Shown: positions 17,019 to 25,858, numbered from the stretch's first letter. The stretch is DNA of 64,000 bases from Thermaerobacter marianensis DSM 12885 (GCF_000184705.1 NC_014831.1:2418001-2482000), one strand, 5' to 3'. Translations and numbers: made by a program. The notes: generated by a model from the sequence alone, not told the origin.

Positions 17019-17855
17019 TCAGGCCCGGGCGTACGTCCGTGGCGTGGTGTAGGTGTCCTGGGTCCCGCCGGGCTGGGTGCCCTGGTAACCCGGGACCCCC
17101 TGGTACCCGGCCTGGTGGGCCGCATACCCGCCGGTGGTCCCGGCGTACGGACCCTGGGCGGCCGCACCCGCCCCGGCTGCCGCGAAGGCCGGGTTGGCGG
17201 GCGCCAGCCCCTGGGCGGCCACGGCCTGGCCCACCTGCATGAGCTGGCTCAGCTTCTGCCCGTACTCCTGCACCGCCTGGTGGTCCACCCGCGGCGAGGC
17301 GTAGACCTGGTGCTGCTCCAGCCAGCGGTAGTGGTCCATGGCCATGCGCAGGTGCTCGCCGGCCAGCTGGTGCAGGTAGGTGCGCGCGGGCTCGGCGCAC
17401 TCCGTGGCCCCCCAGATGCACTGGACGGCGAAGGTCTTGCACATGCGCAGGCAGTCCGACGCCAGGGCGATGTCCAGGGGCTGGGCCTGGATGCCCGCCG
17501 CCCCGAAGACCTGGTTCGTCCCGTGAGCATAGGACGGGTTCTGCCACGACGGGCCACCGGCCGCGCCGGTTTGCCATTGGGCCTGATACGGCGACTGCCA
17601 CGCCGCCGGTGACTGCCACTGCCAGGTGCCGGCCTGCCCCGGGCCGTACTGCCCGCCGTAGGGCGCCTGGTCCTGGAGGAAGCTCATCAGCCGCTGGGCG
17701 GCCTGCTGGAACTCGCCGGCGTGCCGCTCCAGGGTGTGCCGCAGCGAGGCGTCCTGACAGCAGGACGCCAGGGCGCGCAGCTTGGCCCCGGCCACGGCAT
17801 GGTCGCGACCCAGTTCCCACAGCTCGGCCGCCTGGTGCTGGGCCATCTGGGGCAT
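17019..17855 (-). CDS. CotF-like spore coat protein
   Basis: A 278-residue protein with two alpha-helical ferritin-like halves. The first (about residues 8-60) contains AAELWELGRDHAVAGAKLRA and LRHTLERHAGEFQQAAQRLM; the second (about 140-200) contains LASDCLRMCKTFAVQCIWGA and ARTYLHQLAGEHLRMAMDHY then RWLEQHQVY. This duplicated four-helix pattern is that of CotF/YraD-type spore coat proteins. The linker (60-135) is rich in Gln, Trp, Tyr, Gly and Pro, and the C-terminal 80 residues are a Gly/Ala/Gln/Tyr tail ending in GYQGVPGYQGTQPGG-like repeats, as expected for a structural coat component. ATG at 17855 follows AGGAGGGACGCCC. Family is recognised at moderate strength; role in the spore is inferred. 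Confidence 0.75.
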   Translation of the reverse strand: MPQMAQHQAAELWELGRDHAVAGAKLRALASCCQDASLRHTLERHAGEFQQAAQRLMSFLQDQAPYGGQYGPGQAGTWQWQSPAAWQSPYQAQWQTGAAGGPSWQNPSYAHGTNQVFGAAGIQAQPLDIALASDCLRMCKTFAVQCIWGATECAEPARTYLHQLAGEHLRMAMDHYRWLEQHQVYASPRVDHQAVQEYGQKLSQLMQVGQAVAAQGLAPANPAFAAAGAGAAAQGPYAGTTGGYAAHQAGYQGVPGYQGTQPGGTQDTYTTPRTYARA

Positions 17856-18126
17856 GGGCGTCCCTCCTCGTGCTGGTGTGGCATACGCAGGCAAGACCCG
17901 CGGGCCGCGTCCCGCCGCGCGCCGCCGAGCGCCACCCCGCGGACCCGGCCGCCCGCCGCAACGGCGCCACGGCGCGCCGCGGCCGCCCCTAGTATGCGTC
18001 CCGGTGGCGGGAGGAACCCGCCCGGCGCGCCGCGCGGCCCCGCGCCGCCGGGGAGCTGGTGGCACAACCCGCGACCTGCGGCGGGCGTTCCGCGGCCGCC
18101 AGGGCACCGGACGCCGGTGGCCCCGT

Positions 18127-18134
18127 GGTATGAT
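18127..18134 (+). promoter_or_regulatory. extended -10 promoter element
   Basis: GGTATGAT, preceded by GT to give TGG-TATGAT, is a TGn-extended -10 in a G+C-rich gap. It points toward the DUF1614 gene 157 bases downstream, with the tandem duplication in the predicted leader. No clear -35. Confidence 0.4.
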
Positions 18135-18157
18135 GATGGCGATCGTCACCAGCCGGC

Positions 18158-18213
18158 CCTGACGGCGGCTCCGCCGGCGGGTCACCCTGACGGCGGCTCC
18201 GCAGGCCGGTCAC
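18158..18213. repeat. 28-base tandem duplication upstream of the DUF1614 gene
   Basis: CCTGACGGCGGCTCCG begins both units (18158-18185 and 18186-18213); each ends in GGTCAC or GGGTCAC. The copies differ at a few positions in the middle. Confidence 0.85.
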
Positions 18214-18290
18214 CATGGCGCGCCCGGGGACGGGTCCGGAACCCGCCGTGCCCGCTGCCTTGTCGCCGCGCCACCCGGGGAGGTCGCCCC

Positions 18291-18953
18291 GTGCCGCTCT
18301 TGCCGCTTCTGCTCTTCTTCCTGTTGTCGCTGCCGATGCTGTTCTTTTTCACCTACGCCCAGGTGGCGGCCCTGTCCTTTGCCCGGCTGGGGCTCAGCCC
18401 GGGGGGCGCCTTCCTCCTGTTCGCCCTCTCCCTGCTGGGCAGCGGGATCAACCTGCCCCTCCGCCGCCAGCGGGTGCCGGTGGATCCTCCGCCGGTGCCG
18501 CCCGTCGCCTTCTTCTGGCTGTTTCCCATGGTCCAGCCGCCGCGGGTGGCGGAGCGGGTGCTGGCCGTCAACGTGGGCGGCGCGGTGATCCCGGCGCTGT
18601 TCAGCCTCTACCTTCTGGGCGCCGGCCGGGCGCCGCTGGTCCCCGCCGTCCTGGCCACGGTCCTGGTGGCCGCCATCGCCAAGGCCCTGGCCCGGCCCGT
18701 ACCCGGCCGCGGCATCGTGCTGCCGGCCTTCATCCCGCCCCTGGCCGCGGCGGTGATCGCCCTGCTGGTGGCGCCGGCAGGAAGCCGCGCGGCGGTGGCG
18801 TACGTGGCCGGCACCCTGGGTACCCTGGTAGGCGCCGACCTGCTCAACCTGCGGGTGCTCAACCGGATGGGTCCGGGGATGCTCAGCATCGGCGGCGCCG
18901 GGGTCTTCGACGGGATCTTCCTGGTGGGCGTGCTGGCGGCGTTCCTGGCCTGA
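18291..18953 (+). CDS. DUF1614 family membrane protein
   Basis: A 220-residue multi-pass membrane protein. It opens with LLPLLLFFLLSLPMLFFFTY, then FARLGLSPGGAFLLFALSLL and GSGINLPLRR, the DUF1614 signature; VGGAVIPALFSLYLLG, GAGRAPLVPAVLATVLVAAI, FIPPLAAAVIALLVAPAG and GTLVGADLLNL follow, and GAGVFDGIFLVGVLAAFLA closes it. The function of the family is unknown. GTG at 18291 is selected because GGGGAGG stands eight bases upstream and the hydrophobic N-terminus starts at once; the open frame extends upstream but without similarity. It is divergent from the coat-protein gene. Confidence 0.8.
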   Translation: MPLLPLLLFFLLSLPMLFFFTYAQVAALSFARLGLSPGGAFLLFALSLLGSGINLPLRRQRVPVDPPPVPPVAFFWLFPMVQPPRVAERVLAVNVGGAVIPALFSLYLLGAGRAPLVPAVLATVLVAAIAKALARPVPGRGIVLPAFIPPLAAAVIALLVAPAGSRAAVAYVAGTLGTLVGADLLNLRVLNRMGPGMLSIGGAGVFDGIFLVGVLAAFLA

Positions 18954-19188
18954 GGGTCGACGGCCGGGCAGCCGGCGCCGGCCGGGTGGGAAGCCGGACG
19001 GACGCCAGGGTGGTGGTCTGGCAACAGCCGGCGGCGGACGAAGCCGGCCACCGGGGTCCGCAAGCAGCCGGCAACAGGGCCGGGCGAGAAGCCGGCGGTT
19101 CGGAAGCCTGGGGCAGCGGGACGGACCGGGTGCCGGCGATCCTGCCGGATCTACCGACTGGATCCAGAAGAACGGAGCGACGGTTGCC

Positions 19189-20433
19189 ATGCCCCGCCTG
19201 CGTTACGTGGTCACCCCCGCCGACGAGGGACAGAAGCTGCACCGGCTGGCGCGCCGCTGGCTGCGCGACGTGCCGTTGAGCGCCGTCTTCCGGCTGCTGC
19301 GCCAGGGGCGGATCACCGTCAACGGCCGGCGCGCGCCCCGGGATGCCGTGCTGCGGGCCGGCGACGTCATCGAGGCCGAGCTGGAGCGGGTCGAGGGTCC
19401 CGGCCCCGACCCGTCCGGGCTCCGGCCCGGAGCCGCTGGCCGGCCCGGCCCGCGCCCCGCAGCCCCTCACCCGCCCGGGCCGCGCCCCGCCGCACCGCAG
19501 CCGCCCGGCCTGCGCCCTGCAGCACCGCACCCGCCCGCGCCGCACGTGCCGGGACCGCGGGTGCCCGAGCTCGACCCCGTCATCGTCTACGAGGACGACC
19601 ATGTCCTGGTGGTCAACAAGCCCGCCGGCATGCTGACCCACGGCGACGGCCACGCCGAGTGGACGCTGCTGGCGTGGGTGCGGGACCAACTGGCCCGTCG
19701 CGGCACCTTGCCCGCCGGCGCCCTGTTCCAGCCCTCGCCCGCCCACCGGCTGGACCGCAACACCTCGGGGCTCGTCGCCTTCGGCAAGACCCGCCACGGT
19801 GCCGCCCGGCTGGCGGAGGCGCTGCGCAGCGGCCAGGCGATCAAGGAATACCTGGCGGTGGTGCGGGGGCGGCCGCCGGAGGGCCTCCTGCAGCACCGGC
19901 TCTGGCGGGACCGGGACCACCGGGTGAGCCGGGTGATAGGGCAGGATGGGGAGGCCCCCACGGCGGCCACGACGTCCCGCGACATCCGGGCCTCCAGCGG
20001 TGCCGGCAGGACCCTTCCGGCCCGTCCGGCGGCGGACGAACCCGGCCCCGGGGCCGCCGGAGCGCCTCCCGCGGCCACGGGCGACCTCCGCCGGACCGGC
20101 GCCGCCGCGCCCGGCGCCGCCCGGGAGGCCCGCCACGCCGCCCTCCGGCTCGCGGTGTTGGCAGTTGGACACGGCTTCAGCCTCTGCCGCATCCACCTGC
20201 TCACCGGCCGGACCCATCAGATCCGCGCCCAGCTGGCGGCCACGGGCCATCCCCTGGCGGGCGACCGCAAGTACGGCGGCCCGAAGGTGCCGGGCCTCCA
20301 GCGCCCCGCCCTGCACTGTTACCGGCTGGTTCTTCCCGGTGGGGTCGACGTGGTGGCGCCCCTGCCGCCGGACCTGACCGGGCTCTGCCGGCGACTGGGG
20401 CTCGCGCTGCCGGGGATCCGCGGGGAAGGATAG
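19189..20433 (+). CDS. RluA-family 23S/tRNA pseudouridine synthase
   Basis: A 414-residue pseudouridine synthase. Residues 10-65 are an S4 RNA-binding domain (RLARRWLRDVPLSAVFRLLR then QGRITVNGRRA). The catalytic domain has VIVYEDDHVLVVNKPAGMLT, the active-site motif AHRLDRNTSGLVAFGKT with the nucleophilic Asp, IKEYLAVVRG, and GRTHQIRAQLAATGHPLAGD then RKYGG. The S4 plus catalytic arrangement fits RluC/RluD-like enzymes; the exact uridine target is not deducible. Two low-complexity insertions are present: a Pro-rich tandem repeat between the two domains (residues about 87-116) and an Ala/Gly-rich stretch near residue 250-300. ATG at 19189 follows GGAGCGACGGTTGCC. Confidence 0.9.
   Translation: MPRLRYVVTPADEGQKLHRLARRWLRDVPLSAVFRLLRQGRITVNGRRAPRDAVLRAGDVIEAELERVEGPGPDPSGLRPGAAGRPGPRPAAPHPPGPRPAAPQPPGLRPAAPHPPAPHVPGPRVPELDPVIVYEDDHVLVVNKPAGMLTHGDGHAEWTLLAWVRDQLARRGTLPAGALFQPSPAHRLDRNTSGLVAFGKTRHGAARLAEALRSGQAIKEYLAVVRGRPPEGLLQHRLWRDRDHRVSRVIGQDGEAPTAATTSRDIRASSGAGRTLPARPAADEPGPGAAGAPPAATGDLRRTGAAAPGAAREARHAALRLAVLAVGHGFSLCRIHLLTGRTHQIRAQLAATGHPLAGDRKYGGPKVPGLQRPALHCYRLVLPGGVDVVAPLPPDLTGLCRRLGLALPGIRGEG
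19447..19536 (+). repeat. 30-base unit repeated three times inside the pseudouridine synthase gene
   Basis: Three adjoining 30-base units (19447-19476, 19477-19506, 19507-19536) encode GPRPAAPHPP, GPRPAAPQPP and GLRPAAPHPP-like decapeptides. This forms a Pro-rich linker between the S4 and catalytic domains, so the repeat stays in frame. Confidence 0.9.
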
Positions 20434-20566
20434 GCCGGACGAACCGGCCACGCCTGCGGCCACGCCTCGGCCGTTCACCTGCCTTGCGCAGCCGGCCATC
20501 CCTTGCCAGACCGTGAAGCCGGGTGCGGCGGCGGGGCGGGGCACGGATCCGCCCTTTCCGGCCCGG

Positions 20567-21016
20567 TTAGAAGCTCTCCTGGGTGGGGTCGATGGGCCCC
20601 TGCCACTTGCCCTCGGCCCGCAGCTGGCGGCGGTACTGGCGCACCGCCTCCTTGAGGGTGCTGAGGGCCAGGGTGGCGCAGCGGGGTCGGGTGGCCAGCG
20701 CCGATTCGCCCACGAACTGCTTCATGTCCTCCCCGCGCAGGTGGAGGACCTGGTCCATGGTGAGGCCGTCGTCGACCACCTTCTGCAGCAGCATGGAGGC
20801 CGCCGCCTGGCTGACGTTGCAGCCGCTGCCCTCGAACTTCACCCCGGCGATGCCGTGGCCGTCGCCCGTGCCCTTGAGGTAGATGTGCACCACGTCCCCG
20901 CAACCCGGATTGCCGCCCGTCACGGTCACGTCGGCGTCGTCCAGCCGCCCGCGCATCCGGGGGTTGCGGGCCTCTTCGATCAGGATCTGGATCAGGGTCT
21001 CCCGGTCCCACGCCAC
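20567..21016 (-). CDS. sufU: SufU iron-sulfur cluster assembly protein
   Basis: A 149-residue IscU-fold protein. The zinc/sulfur-acceptor residues are in place: Cys39 and Asp41 in GGNPGCGDVVHIYL, Cys66 in KFEGSGCNVSQAAASMLL, and Cys113 in ATRPRCATLALSTLKEA. The spacer between the second and third Cys that distinguishes SufU from IscU is present. In Firmicutes SufU accepts persulfide sulfur from the desulfurase SufS for the SufBCD scaffold. Here no sufS is adjacent and sufB lies 20 kb away. GTG at 21016 is chosen because MAWDRETL is a typical SufU beginning and GGGGGGACG lies just upstream. Confidence 0.92.
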   Translation of the reverse strand: MAWDRETLIQILIEEARNPRMRGRLDDADVTVTGGNPGCGDVVHIYLKGTGDGHGIAGVKFEGSGCNVSQAAASMLLQKVVDDGLTMDQVLHLRGEDMKQFVGESALATRPRCATLALSTLKEAVRQYRRQLRAEGKWQGPIDPTQESF

Positions 21017-21047
21017 GCTGGCGTCCCCCCTGGCTGGTTACTTAACT

Positions 21048-21056
21048 AATGTACCA
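21048..21056 (-). promoter_or_regulatory. extended -10 promoter of sufU
   Basis: On the minus strand TGGTACATT gives a TGn-extended -10 (TACATT) some 32 bases before the sufU start codon, within an A+T-rich stretch next to GTTAAGTAAC. No clear -35. Confidence 0.45.
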
Positions 21057-21213
21057 CGCCCGGGTCCTGCGCGGCGTCGATGCACCGAACCCGCCCCGAG
21101 GCCGGCGCAGGCCGCCGTCTCAGGACGAAACCCTGAATTGAGGGGCATGTCTGTACCGGATGCCTACACCGTGCTCACCGCCGGTTCGTCCGGGAAAGGC
21201 AGGGCCATACTGC

Positions 21214-21243
21214 TTGCTGTGTTGCACGCGCTTAGCTTACAAT
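21214..21243 (+). promoter_or_regulatory. sigma-A-type promoter of the sulfurtransferase gene
   Basis: TTGCTG at 21214-21219 and TACAAT at 21238-21243 are separated by 18 bases and lie about 40 bases upstream of the GTG start. The A+T content is well above the surroundings. Confidence 0.7.
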
Positions 21244-21282
21244 TCCCGTTAGGTAACTCAGATTTCCCGAGGAGGGGTTGCC

Positions 21283-22176
21283 GTGTCCGAGGCCGCGGAG
21301 AAGGTCTTCCAGGAGCGGGGCTACGCCCACCCCGAGGTCCTGGTCAGCACCGAGTGGGTGGCCGAGCACCTGGACGAGCTGGCCGACCCCAACAGCACCA
21401 AGTACCGCCTCGTGGAGTCCGACGAGGACGTGACCCTCTACGAGGTCGGGCACATCCCGGGGGCCGTCAAGATCGACTGGCATACCGACCTGCAGGATCC
21501 GGTGGTGCGGGACTACCTCTCGCCGGAGCAGTTCGCCAAGCTGATGTCGGAGAAGGGCATCGACAACGACACCACGGTGATCTTCTACGGGGACAAGAAC
21601 AACTGGTGGGCGGCCTACGCCTTCTGGGTCTTCCAGCTGTTCGGCCACAAGAACCTGAAGATCATGGACGGCGGCCGCGCCAAGTGGGAGGCGGAGGGCC
21701 GGCCGCTGACCAAGGAAGTGCCCACCTTCCCCAAGACCCACTACAAGGCGGTCACCCGCTACGACCCCTACATCCGCGCCTTCAAGGAAGACGTGCTGCG
21801 CCACATCGAGTTCGGCAAGCCCCTGATCGACGTGCGCTCCCCCGACGAGTACTCCGGCAAGCTGCTGCACATGGAGAACTACCCGCAGGAAGGCGCCCAG
21901 CGGGGCGGGCACATCAAGGGCGCCAAGAACGTGCCCTGGGCCAAGGCGGTCAACCCCGACGGCACCTTCAAGTCCGCCGACCAGCTGCGCAAGATCTATC
22001 TGGAAGAACAGGGCCTCAAGCCCGACGACGACGTCATCGTGTACTGCCGCATCGGCGAGCGGTCGTCCCACACCTGGTTCGCCCTGAAGTACCTGCTGGG
22101 CTTCGACAGCGTCCGCAACTACGACGGCTCGTGGACCGAGTGGGGCAACCTGGTGCGGGCGCCCATCGAGCGTTAG
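21283..22176 (+). CDS. thiosulfate sulfurtransferase (two-domain rhodanese)
   Basis: A 297-residue tandem rhodanese. The C-terminal domain carries the active loop [20 protein letters not shown] with catalytic Cys255; CRIGERS is the loop of the mycobacterial CysA/SseA-type thiosulfate sulfurtransferases. The N-terminal domain (residues 15-130) contains [17 protein letters not shown] and [20 protein letters not shown], where the catalytic Cys position is Asp104, so it is structural only, as usual. The enzyme moves sulfane sulfur from thiosulfate to a thiophilic acceptor. GTG at 21283 follows GAGGAGG. It has its own promoter and a strong terminator, so it is monocistronic. It is adjacent to and divergent from sufU, suggesting a link with sulfur supply. 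Confidence 0.93.
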   Translation: MSEAAEKVFQERGYAHPEVLVSTEWVAEHLDELADPNSTKYRLVESDEDVTLYEVGHIPGAVKIDWHTDLQDPVVRDYLSPEQFAKLMSEKGIDNDTTVIFYGDKNNWWAAYAFWVFQLFGHKNLKIMDGGRAKWEAEGRPLTKEVPTFPKTHYKAVTRYDPYIRAFKEDVLRHIEFGKPLIDVRSPDEYSGKLLHMENYPQEGAQRGGHIKGAKNVPWAKAVNPDGTFKSADQLRKIYLEEQGLKPDDDVIVYCRIGERSSHTWFALKYLLGFDSVRNYDGSWTEWGNLVRAPIER

Positions 22177-22518
22177 GGGTCACCTCTCGCTCCGCCTGCT
22201 CCTCGGTTCGGGCGCCGGGTGAAGCCGGGTTCCGCCGTGGACCCGGGTGCTTCACCCGGCGCCTTTGCTTGTCCGCCGGCTGTCCGCCGGCGCCCAGGGG
22301 CGGGGACAAGGGCATCGGGCCGGGCCGCGGGCGCGCCATATGGAAAGACTTGCCGGGACGCGTTGCGCCCCTGACTGAGGGTCGGCGTGGCGGCGCAGGC
22401 TACCCTTGGAGCGCCTTCCTGTGGGCCGTGGAGGAGGCCGCGGCTGGCCCCGGCGGCCGGCCGGACCGCACCGCCACGACAGGGAGCACCAAGAAGCATC
22501 CCAAGGAGGTCGGGGACC
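22177..22518. other. 342-base gap after the sulfurtransferase gene
   Basis: It holds the terminator at 22211-22269. The remaining 250 bases show no supported gene or clear promoter; the G+C content remains high up to the ribosome site of the next gene. Confidence 0.5.
22211..22269 (+). terminator. intrinsic terminator of the sulfurtransferase gene
   Basis: GGCGCCGGGTGAAGC at 22211-22225 pairs perfectly with GCTTCACCCGGCGCC at 22249-22263, and TTTGCTT follows directly. The 23-base loop holds a smaller inner stem. It begins about 35 bases after the stop codon. Confidence 0.85.
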
Positions 22519-23370
22519 ATGGCCCAGACAACGGTCCAGACGACGGTCCCGGAGACGAACCGCCGGGCGCACCGCGCCGCCCTCGGGGTCCGGCATCCCG
22601 CACCCCACATCCGCGGCCGGCGGCCCGAACACCGCGCCGGCAGCCCGCACTGCCGGCTCGTCGGCGGCACCGGCAGCCGGCCCCGCCGGCCCGGTCGCCC
22701 CGCCGCCCCCATGGCCGCCCTCCTGGCGGCGGCCTTGGTCGCCATCCTGGCCGGGGGGTGCAGCACGCCGGCGGCGAAGCCCGATGCCGGCCAGAACCGC
22801 CGCATGATCACGTCCCTGGCCAGCGATCCGCAGGTCCAGCGCGCCTTCGCCACCGGCCGCGGGCGGGTGATGGCCACCGATCCCGGGACGCGCCGGGTCA
22901 TCCTGGAGGAGATGGTGCGGGAGCAGCGGCGCCTGCTGGAGGAACCGGCGGTCCGGGACGATGCCCTCCGGGTCAATGCCGAGTTGACCCGGGCCACGTC
23001 GACCGGCCGGGAGACCCGGCCGGTCATGCTGGAGAATACCGTGAACCTTCTGGAAGGCATCCCCGACGACCCCGAGCTGCGCCGGCGCCTGGTCAACGTG
23101 ATGCGGGAGTTGATGAAGGACCCCGCCCTGCGGGCGGACATGATGGCGATGATGCAGTCCATGATGGCGCAATCCGGCGGCGGCGGGGCGGGCAGCGGCT
23201 CGGGTTCGGCCGGCGGCTCCGGCACCACGGGCGGTTCTGGCGGAAGCGCCGGTTCAGGTGGGGGCAGCGGCTCCGGCGGCAGTGGGGCGGCCGGAGGGGG
23301 AAGTGGTGCCGGTACAGGCGGCACCGGCGGCTCAGGCGGCGCCGGCGGGAGTTCCGGGGGTGCACGCTGA
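22519..23370 (+). CDS. GerD-like spore germination lipoprotein
   Basis: A 283-residue protein. A hydrophobic segment MAALLAAALVAILAGGCS gives a good lipobox (LAGG|C), so it is predicted to be a lipoprotein. After the Cys, the region to about residue 215 is helical and charged with GerD-like steps: SDPQVQRAF, EEMVREQRRLLEEPAVRDDA, MLENTVNLLEGIPDDPELRR and MRELMKDPALRADMMAMMQS then MMAQ. The last 70 residues are a Gly/Ser repeat tail. GerD organises germinosomes in spores. ATG at 22519 has AAGGAGG upstream but places 65 basic residues before the signal sequence; ATG at 22711 would give a normal signal peptide and is an alternative start. Confidence 0.65.
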   Translation: MAQTTVQTTVPETNRRAHRAALGVRHPAPHIRGRRPEHRAGSPHCRLVGGTGSRPRRPGRPAAPMAALLAAALVAILAGGCSTPAAKPDAGQNRRMITSLASDPQVQRAFATGRGRVMATDPGTRRVILEEMVREQRRLLEEPAVRDDALRVNAELTRATSTGRETRPVMLENTVNLLEGIPDDPELRRRLVNVMRELMKDPALRADMMAMMQSMMAQSGGGGAGSGSGSAGGSGTTGGSGGSAGSGGGSGSGGSGAAGGGSGAGTGGTGGSGGAGGSSGGAR

Positions 23371-23430
23371 ACCCTGGCGGTGCGACGGCGCGGTGGAGTC
23401 GCCCGGCGAGATGGCGCGGTGAGACGGCGT

Positions 23431-23455
23431 CAGGGCGGCCCGGCGGGCCGCCCTG
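23431..23455. terminator. hairpin between convergent genes
   Basis: CAGGGCGGCCC at 23431-23441 pairs perfectly with GGGCCGCCCTG at 23445-23455 around GGC. GAGGCTTTG follows on the plus strand. It could end both the lipoprotein and trpS transcripts; the T-run is weak. Confidence 0.55.
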
Positions 23456-23484
23456 GAGGCTTTGAGCCGCAGCGTTCGAACGGG

Positions 23485-24534
23485 TCAGCGCGGGAGCGAG
23501 GCCTGTCCCCCGGCCGTCACCGCCTCCCACCCGCCGGGTTCGTCCCGCACCAGGCCGCAGGCTTCCTTGACCTCGGCCATGGTCTCGCGGGCCAGGGCCC
23601 GGGCCCGCCGGATCCCGTCGCGCAGCACCCGCTCCAGGTACGCCGGGTCGTTCTCCAGTTGCGCCCGGCGGCGGCGGAAGGGCTCCAGGCTGCGGATGAT
23701 GGCATCGGCCAGGGTCCGCTTCAGGTTGACGTACCGCAGCGTCCCCGCATCGTATTCCGCCCGCAGGGAGCGGTACTCCTCGTCGGTGCCGAAGATCTTC
23801 AGCAGGTGGAAGAGGTTGGCCACGCCCGGGCTCATGCCCTCGCCCGTGGGCCCGGTGTCGGTGACCGCCTTCATGATCTTGTCCCGGATCTCCTCGGGTG
23901 GGTCGGCCAGGGCGATCAGGCTGCGCGGCCCGAGGGTCTTGCTCATCTTCTTCTCGGGGTCGGTCAGGCTCATGATCCGCGCCGTGTCTTCCTGCACCAG
24001 GGCCTGGGGCTCGGGAAAGATCTTGACCCCGAACAGGTGGTGGAACCGGCGCACGATCTCGCGGGTCAGCTCCAGGTGGGGCAGCTGGTCCTCGCCGACG
24101 GGGACGACCTCGGCCTTGTACAGCACGATGTCGGCGGCCATCAGCACGCCGTAGGACAGCAGGCCCAGGTGGACGTAGTCCGGGTGCTGCTCTGCCTTCT
24201 CCTTGAAGGTGGGCACCCGCTCGAGCCACGACACCGGCGTCACGGTGCCCAGGATCCACGCCAGCTCGGTGTGCTCCGGCACGGCGGACTGGACCATCAG
24301 GATGGAGCGCTCGGGGTCGACCCCGGCCGCCAGGTAGTCGATGAGCAGTTCCCGCACGTTGGCCCGCATCTCCGCCGGCTGGTAGGGCGTGGTCATGCCG
24401 TGGTAATCCACGATGGCGTAGATGCACTCGTAGCGGTCCTGCAGCTCGATCCAGCTCTTGATCGCCCCGAGGTAGTTGCCCAGGTGGATCGGACCCGTCG
24501 GCCGGATGCCGCTGAAAACCCGCTTCCGCGCCAC
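23485..24534 (-). CDS. trpS: tryptophan--tRNA ligase
   Basis: A 349-residue class I aminoacyl-tRNA synthetase that charges tRNA-Trp. The N-terminus reads KRVFSGIRPTGPIHLGNYLG, the HIGH-equivalent of TrpRS. IVDYHGMTTPYQP, then SYGVLMAADIVLYKAEVVPV and GEDQLPHLELTREIVRRF follow; the second signature is PEKKMSKTLG. ANLFHLLKIFGTDEEY and YVNLKRTLADAI lie in the C-terminal anticodon-binding part. GTG at 24534 follows GGGAGGCGCGAGC. Length fits the family. I looked for a T-box leader because Firmicute trpS genes often have one; the upstream region lacks the TGGnACCGCG sequence and is too short. Confidence 0.96.
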   Translation of the reverse strand: MARKRVFSGIRPTGPIHLGNYLGAIKSWIELQDRYECIYAIVDYHGMTTPYQPAEMRANVRELLIDYLAAGVDPERSILMVQSAVPEHTELAWILGTVTPVSWLERVPTFKEKAEQHPDYVHLGLLSYGVLMAADIVLYKAEVVPVGEDQLPHLELTREIVRRFHHLFGVKIFPEPQALVQEDTARIMSLTDPEKKMSKTLGPRSLIALADPPEEIRDKIMKAVTDTGPTGEGMSPGVANLFHLLKIFGTDEEYRSLRAEYDAGTLRYVNLKRTLADAIIRSLEPFRRRRAQLENDPAYLERVLRDGIRRARALARETMAEVKEACGLVRDEPGGWEAVTAGGQASLPR

Positions 24535-24591
24535 CGCTCGCGCCTCCCGTGGCCCCTGCCCGAGTTGCCGAATTCCGTCGGTGCGTTCATC

Positions 24592-24620
24592 ATCTTACCC
24601 TTCCCCGCCGCTCCTGTCGA
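24592..24620 (-). promoter_or_regulatory. promoter of trpS
   Basis: On the minus strand TCGACA (24615-24620) and TAAGAT (24592-24597) are separated by 17 bases, about 58 bases before the start codon. One mismatch from the -35 consensus and two from the -10. Confidence 0.55.
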
Positions 24621-24676
24621 CCGGCCCGGCCGCCGGGCCACCCCCAGGCGTATGGCCGCCCCCCGCCCGCATACCG

Positions 24677-25858
24677 ATGATTGCCATGATCCGCGACCCG
24701 CACCGCCGCCACTGGCACCGCCCCGCAGCGGGCCTTGCGGCTCCGCACCCGCCCGCGCCGCCGGCCTCGCCCCCAGCGCCGGCTCCGCCGGTCCCCGGGC
24801 CCTGGCCCGTGGCCGCCACCTTCATCGGCACGGTGGTCGGGGCCGGCTTCGCCTCAGGCCAGGAGATCCTGTCCTTCTTCACCCTGTACGGGTGGCCGGG
24901 AACCGCCGGCATCCTCCTGGTGGCCGCGGCGTTCGTGGCCGGCGGCCGCTGGTGGCTGGAGATGGGCGCCCGGACCGGCGCCTCCTCCTACCGCGACGCC
25001 CTGCAGGCGGTGGCCGGGCCGTGGGCGGGCAGCTTCATGGACGGCCTGCTGGCCGCCTCCCTCTTCGCCGGCGTGGGGGTGATGACCGCCGGCGCCGCCG
25101 CCGTCACCGCCGAGCAGTTGGGCTGGTCGCCGTGGACGGGGCGCCTGGTGTTCGCGGTGCTGTGCGCGGCGACGGTGTGGCGTGGCCTGCCGGGCGTGCT
25201 GGCCGCCAATGCCGCCGTGGTCCCGCTGCTGGTGGCCGCCGTGCTGGTGGTGACGGTCCACGGGCTCCTTGGGGCGCCAGGACCCGCCGTGCCCCTGCCC
25301 CGGAGCGGCCTGCCCGCCTTCCCCGCGCTGGCGCCCATGGCCGCCTCCCTGCCGGTGGCCCCCGCCCGTCACTGGCTGCTGGCGGCCCTGCTCTATGCCG
25401 GGTTCAACCTGTTGCTGTCCCTGCCCGTGCTGGTCCCCCTGGGCGCGGCCGCGCCGCCCCCATCCCGCCGCACCGGCAGCCTGGTGGGAGGAACCGGCCT
25501 GGCGGCCCTGGCCCTGCTGCTCCACCTGGCCATGCTGGTCCACATGCCGGGCCCGGCCACCCGGGAGATCCCCGTGTTCCACCTGGCCGCGGGACTGCCG
25601 GGCTGGGTCCGCGCCGGGCTCGGGGCGGTCCTCTGGACGGAGATCTTCACCACGGCCGTGGGCAGCCTCTACGGCCTGGCCAGCCGGGCCGGACCGCCGG
25701 GCACCTGCCGCTACCGGCTGGCGGTGGTGGCGGTGGCCGCCGCGGCGACCACGGTGGCCGGGGCCGGCTTCGCCCACCTGGTGCGCCTGCTCTACCCCTT
25801 GATGGGCTGGCTCGGGCTGGTGCTGATGGCGTGGCTGCTGGCGGCGCCCCGGCGGTGA
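24677..25858 (+). CDS. YkvI-family membrane transporter-like protein
   Basis: A 393-residue protein with about ten hydrophobic helices. The family signature is VAATFIGTVVGAGFASGQEI then LSFFTLYGWPG near residue 45-75. A glycine-rich first helix ending GAGFASGQE is diagnostic for the YkvI group within the APC superfamily. Later helices include SLFAGVGVMTAGAAAVTAEQ, VLAANAAVVPLLVAAVLVVT, WLLAALLYAGFNLLLSLPVL and GAVLWTEIFTTAVGSLYGLA. The substrate is unknown. The first 44 residues are Pro/Ala/His-rich and look poorly conserved. Either ATG at 24677 or ATG at 24686 could be the start; neither has a good ribosome site. Divergent from trpS. Confidence 0.75.
   Translation: MIAMIRDPHRRHWHRPAAGLAAPHPPAPPASPPAPAPPVPGPWPVAATFIGTVVGAGFASGQEILSFFTLYGWPGTAGILLVAAAFVAGGRWWLEMGARTGASSYRDALQAVAGPWAGSFMDGLLAASLFAGVGVMTAGAAAVTAEQLGWSPWTGRLVFAVLCAATVWRGLPGVLAANAAVVPLLVAAVLVVTVHGLLGAPGPAVPLPRSGLPAFPALAPMAASLPVAPARHWLLAALLYAGFNLLLSLPVLVPLGAAAPPPSRRTGSLVGGTGLAALALLLHLAMLVHMPGPATREIPVFHLAAGLPGWVRAGLGAVLWTEIFTTAVGSLYGLASRAGPPGTCRYRLAVVAVAAAATTVAGAGFAHLVRLLYPLMGWLGLVLMAWLLAAPRR

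Larger units (their letters stand above)
17856..18290. other. 435-base gap between divergent genes
   Basis: No supported gene. It contains an extended -10 element (18127-18134) and a 28-base tandem duplication (18158-18213), both described separately. The coat-gene side is entirely G+C-rich and shows no recognisable sporulation-sigma promoter to my eye. Confidence 0.5.

Noticed and set aside
24535-24680. T-box leader for trpS
   Set aside because: No TGGnACCGCG element or T-box hairpin/terminator between the promoter and the start; the leader is only about 50 bases.
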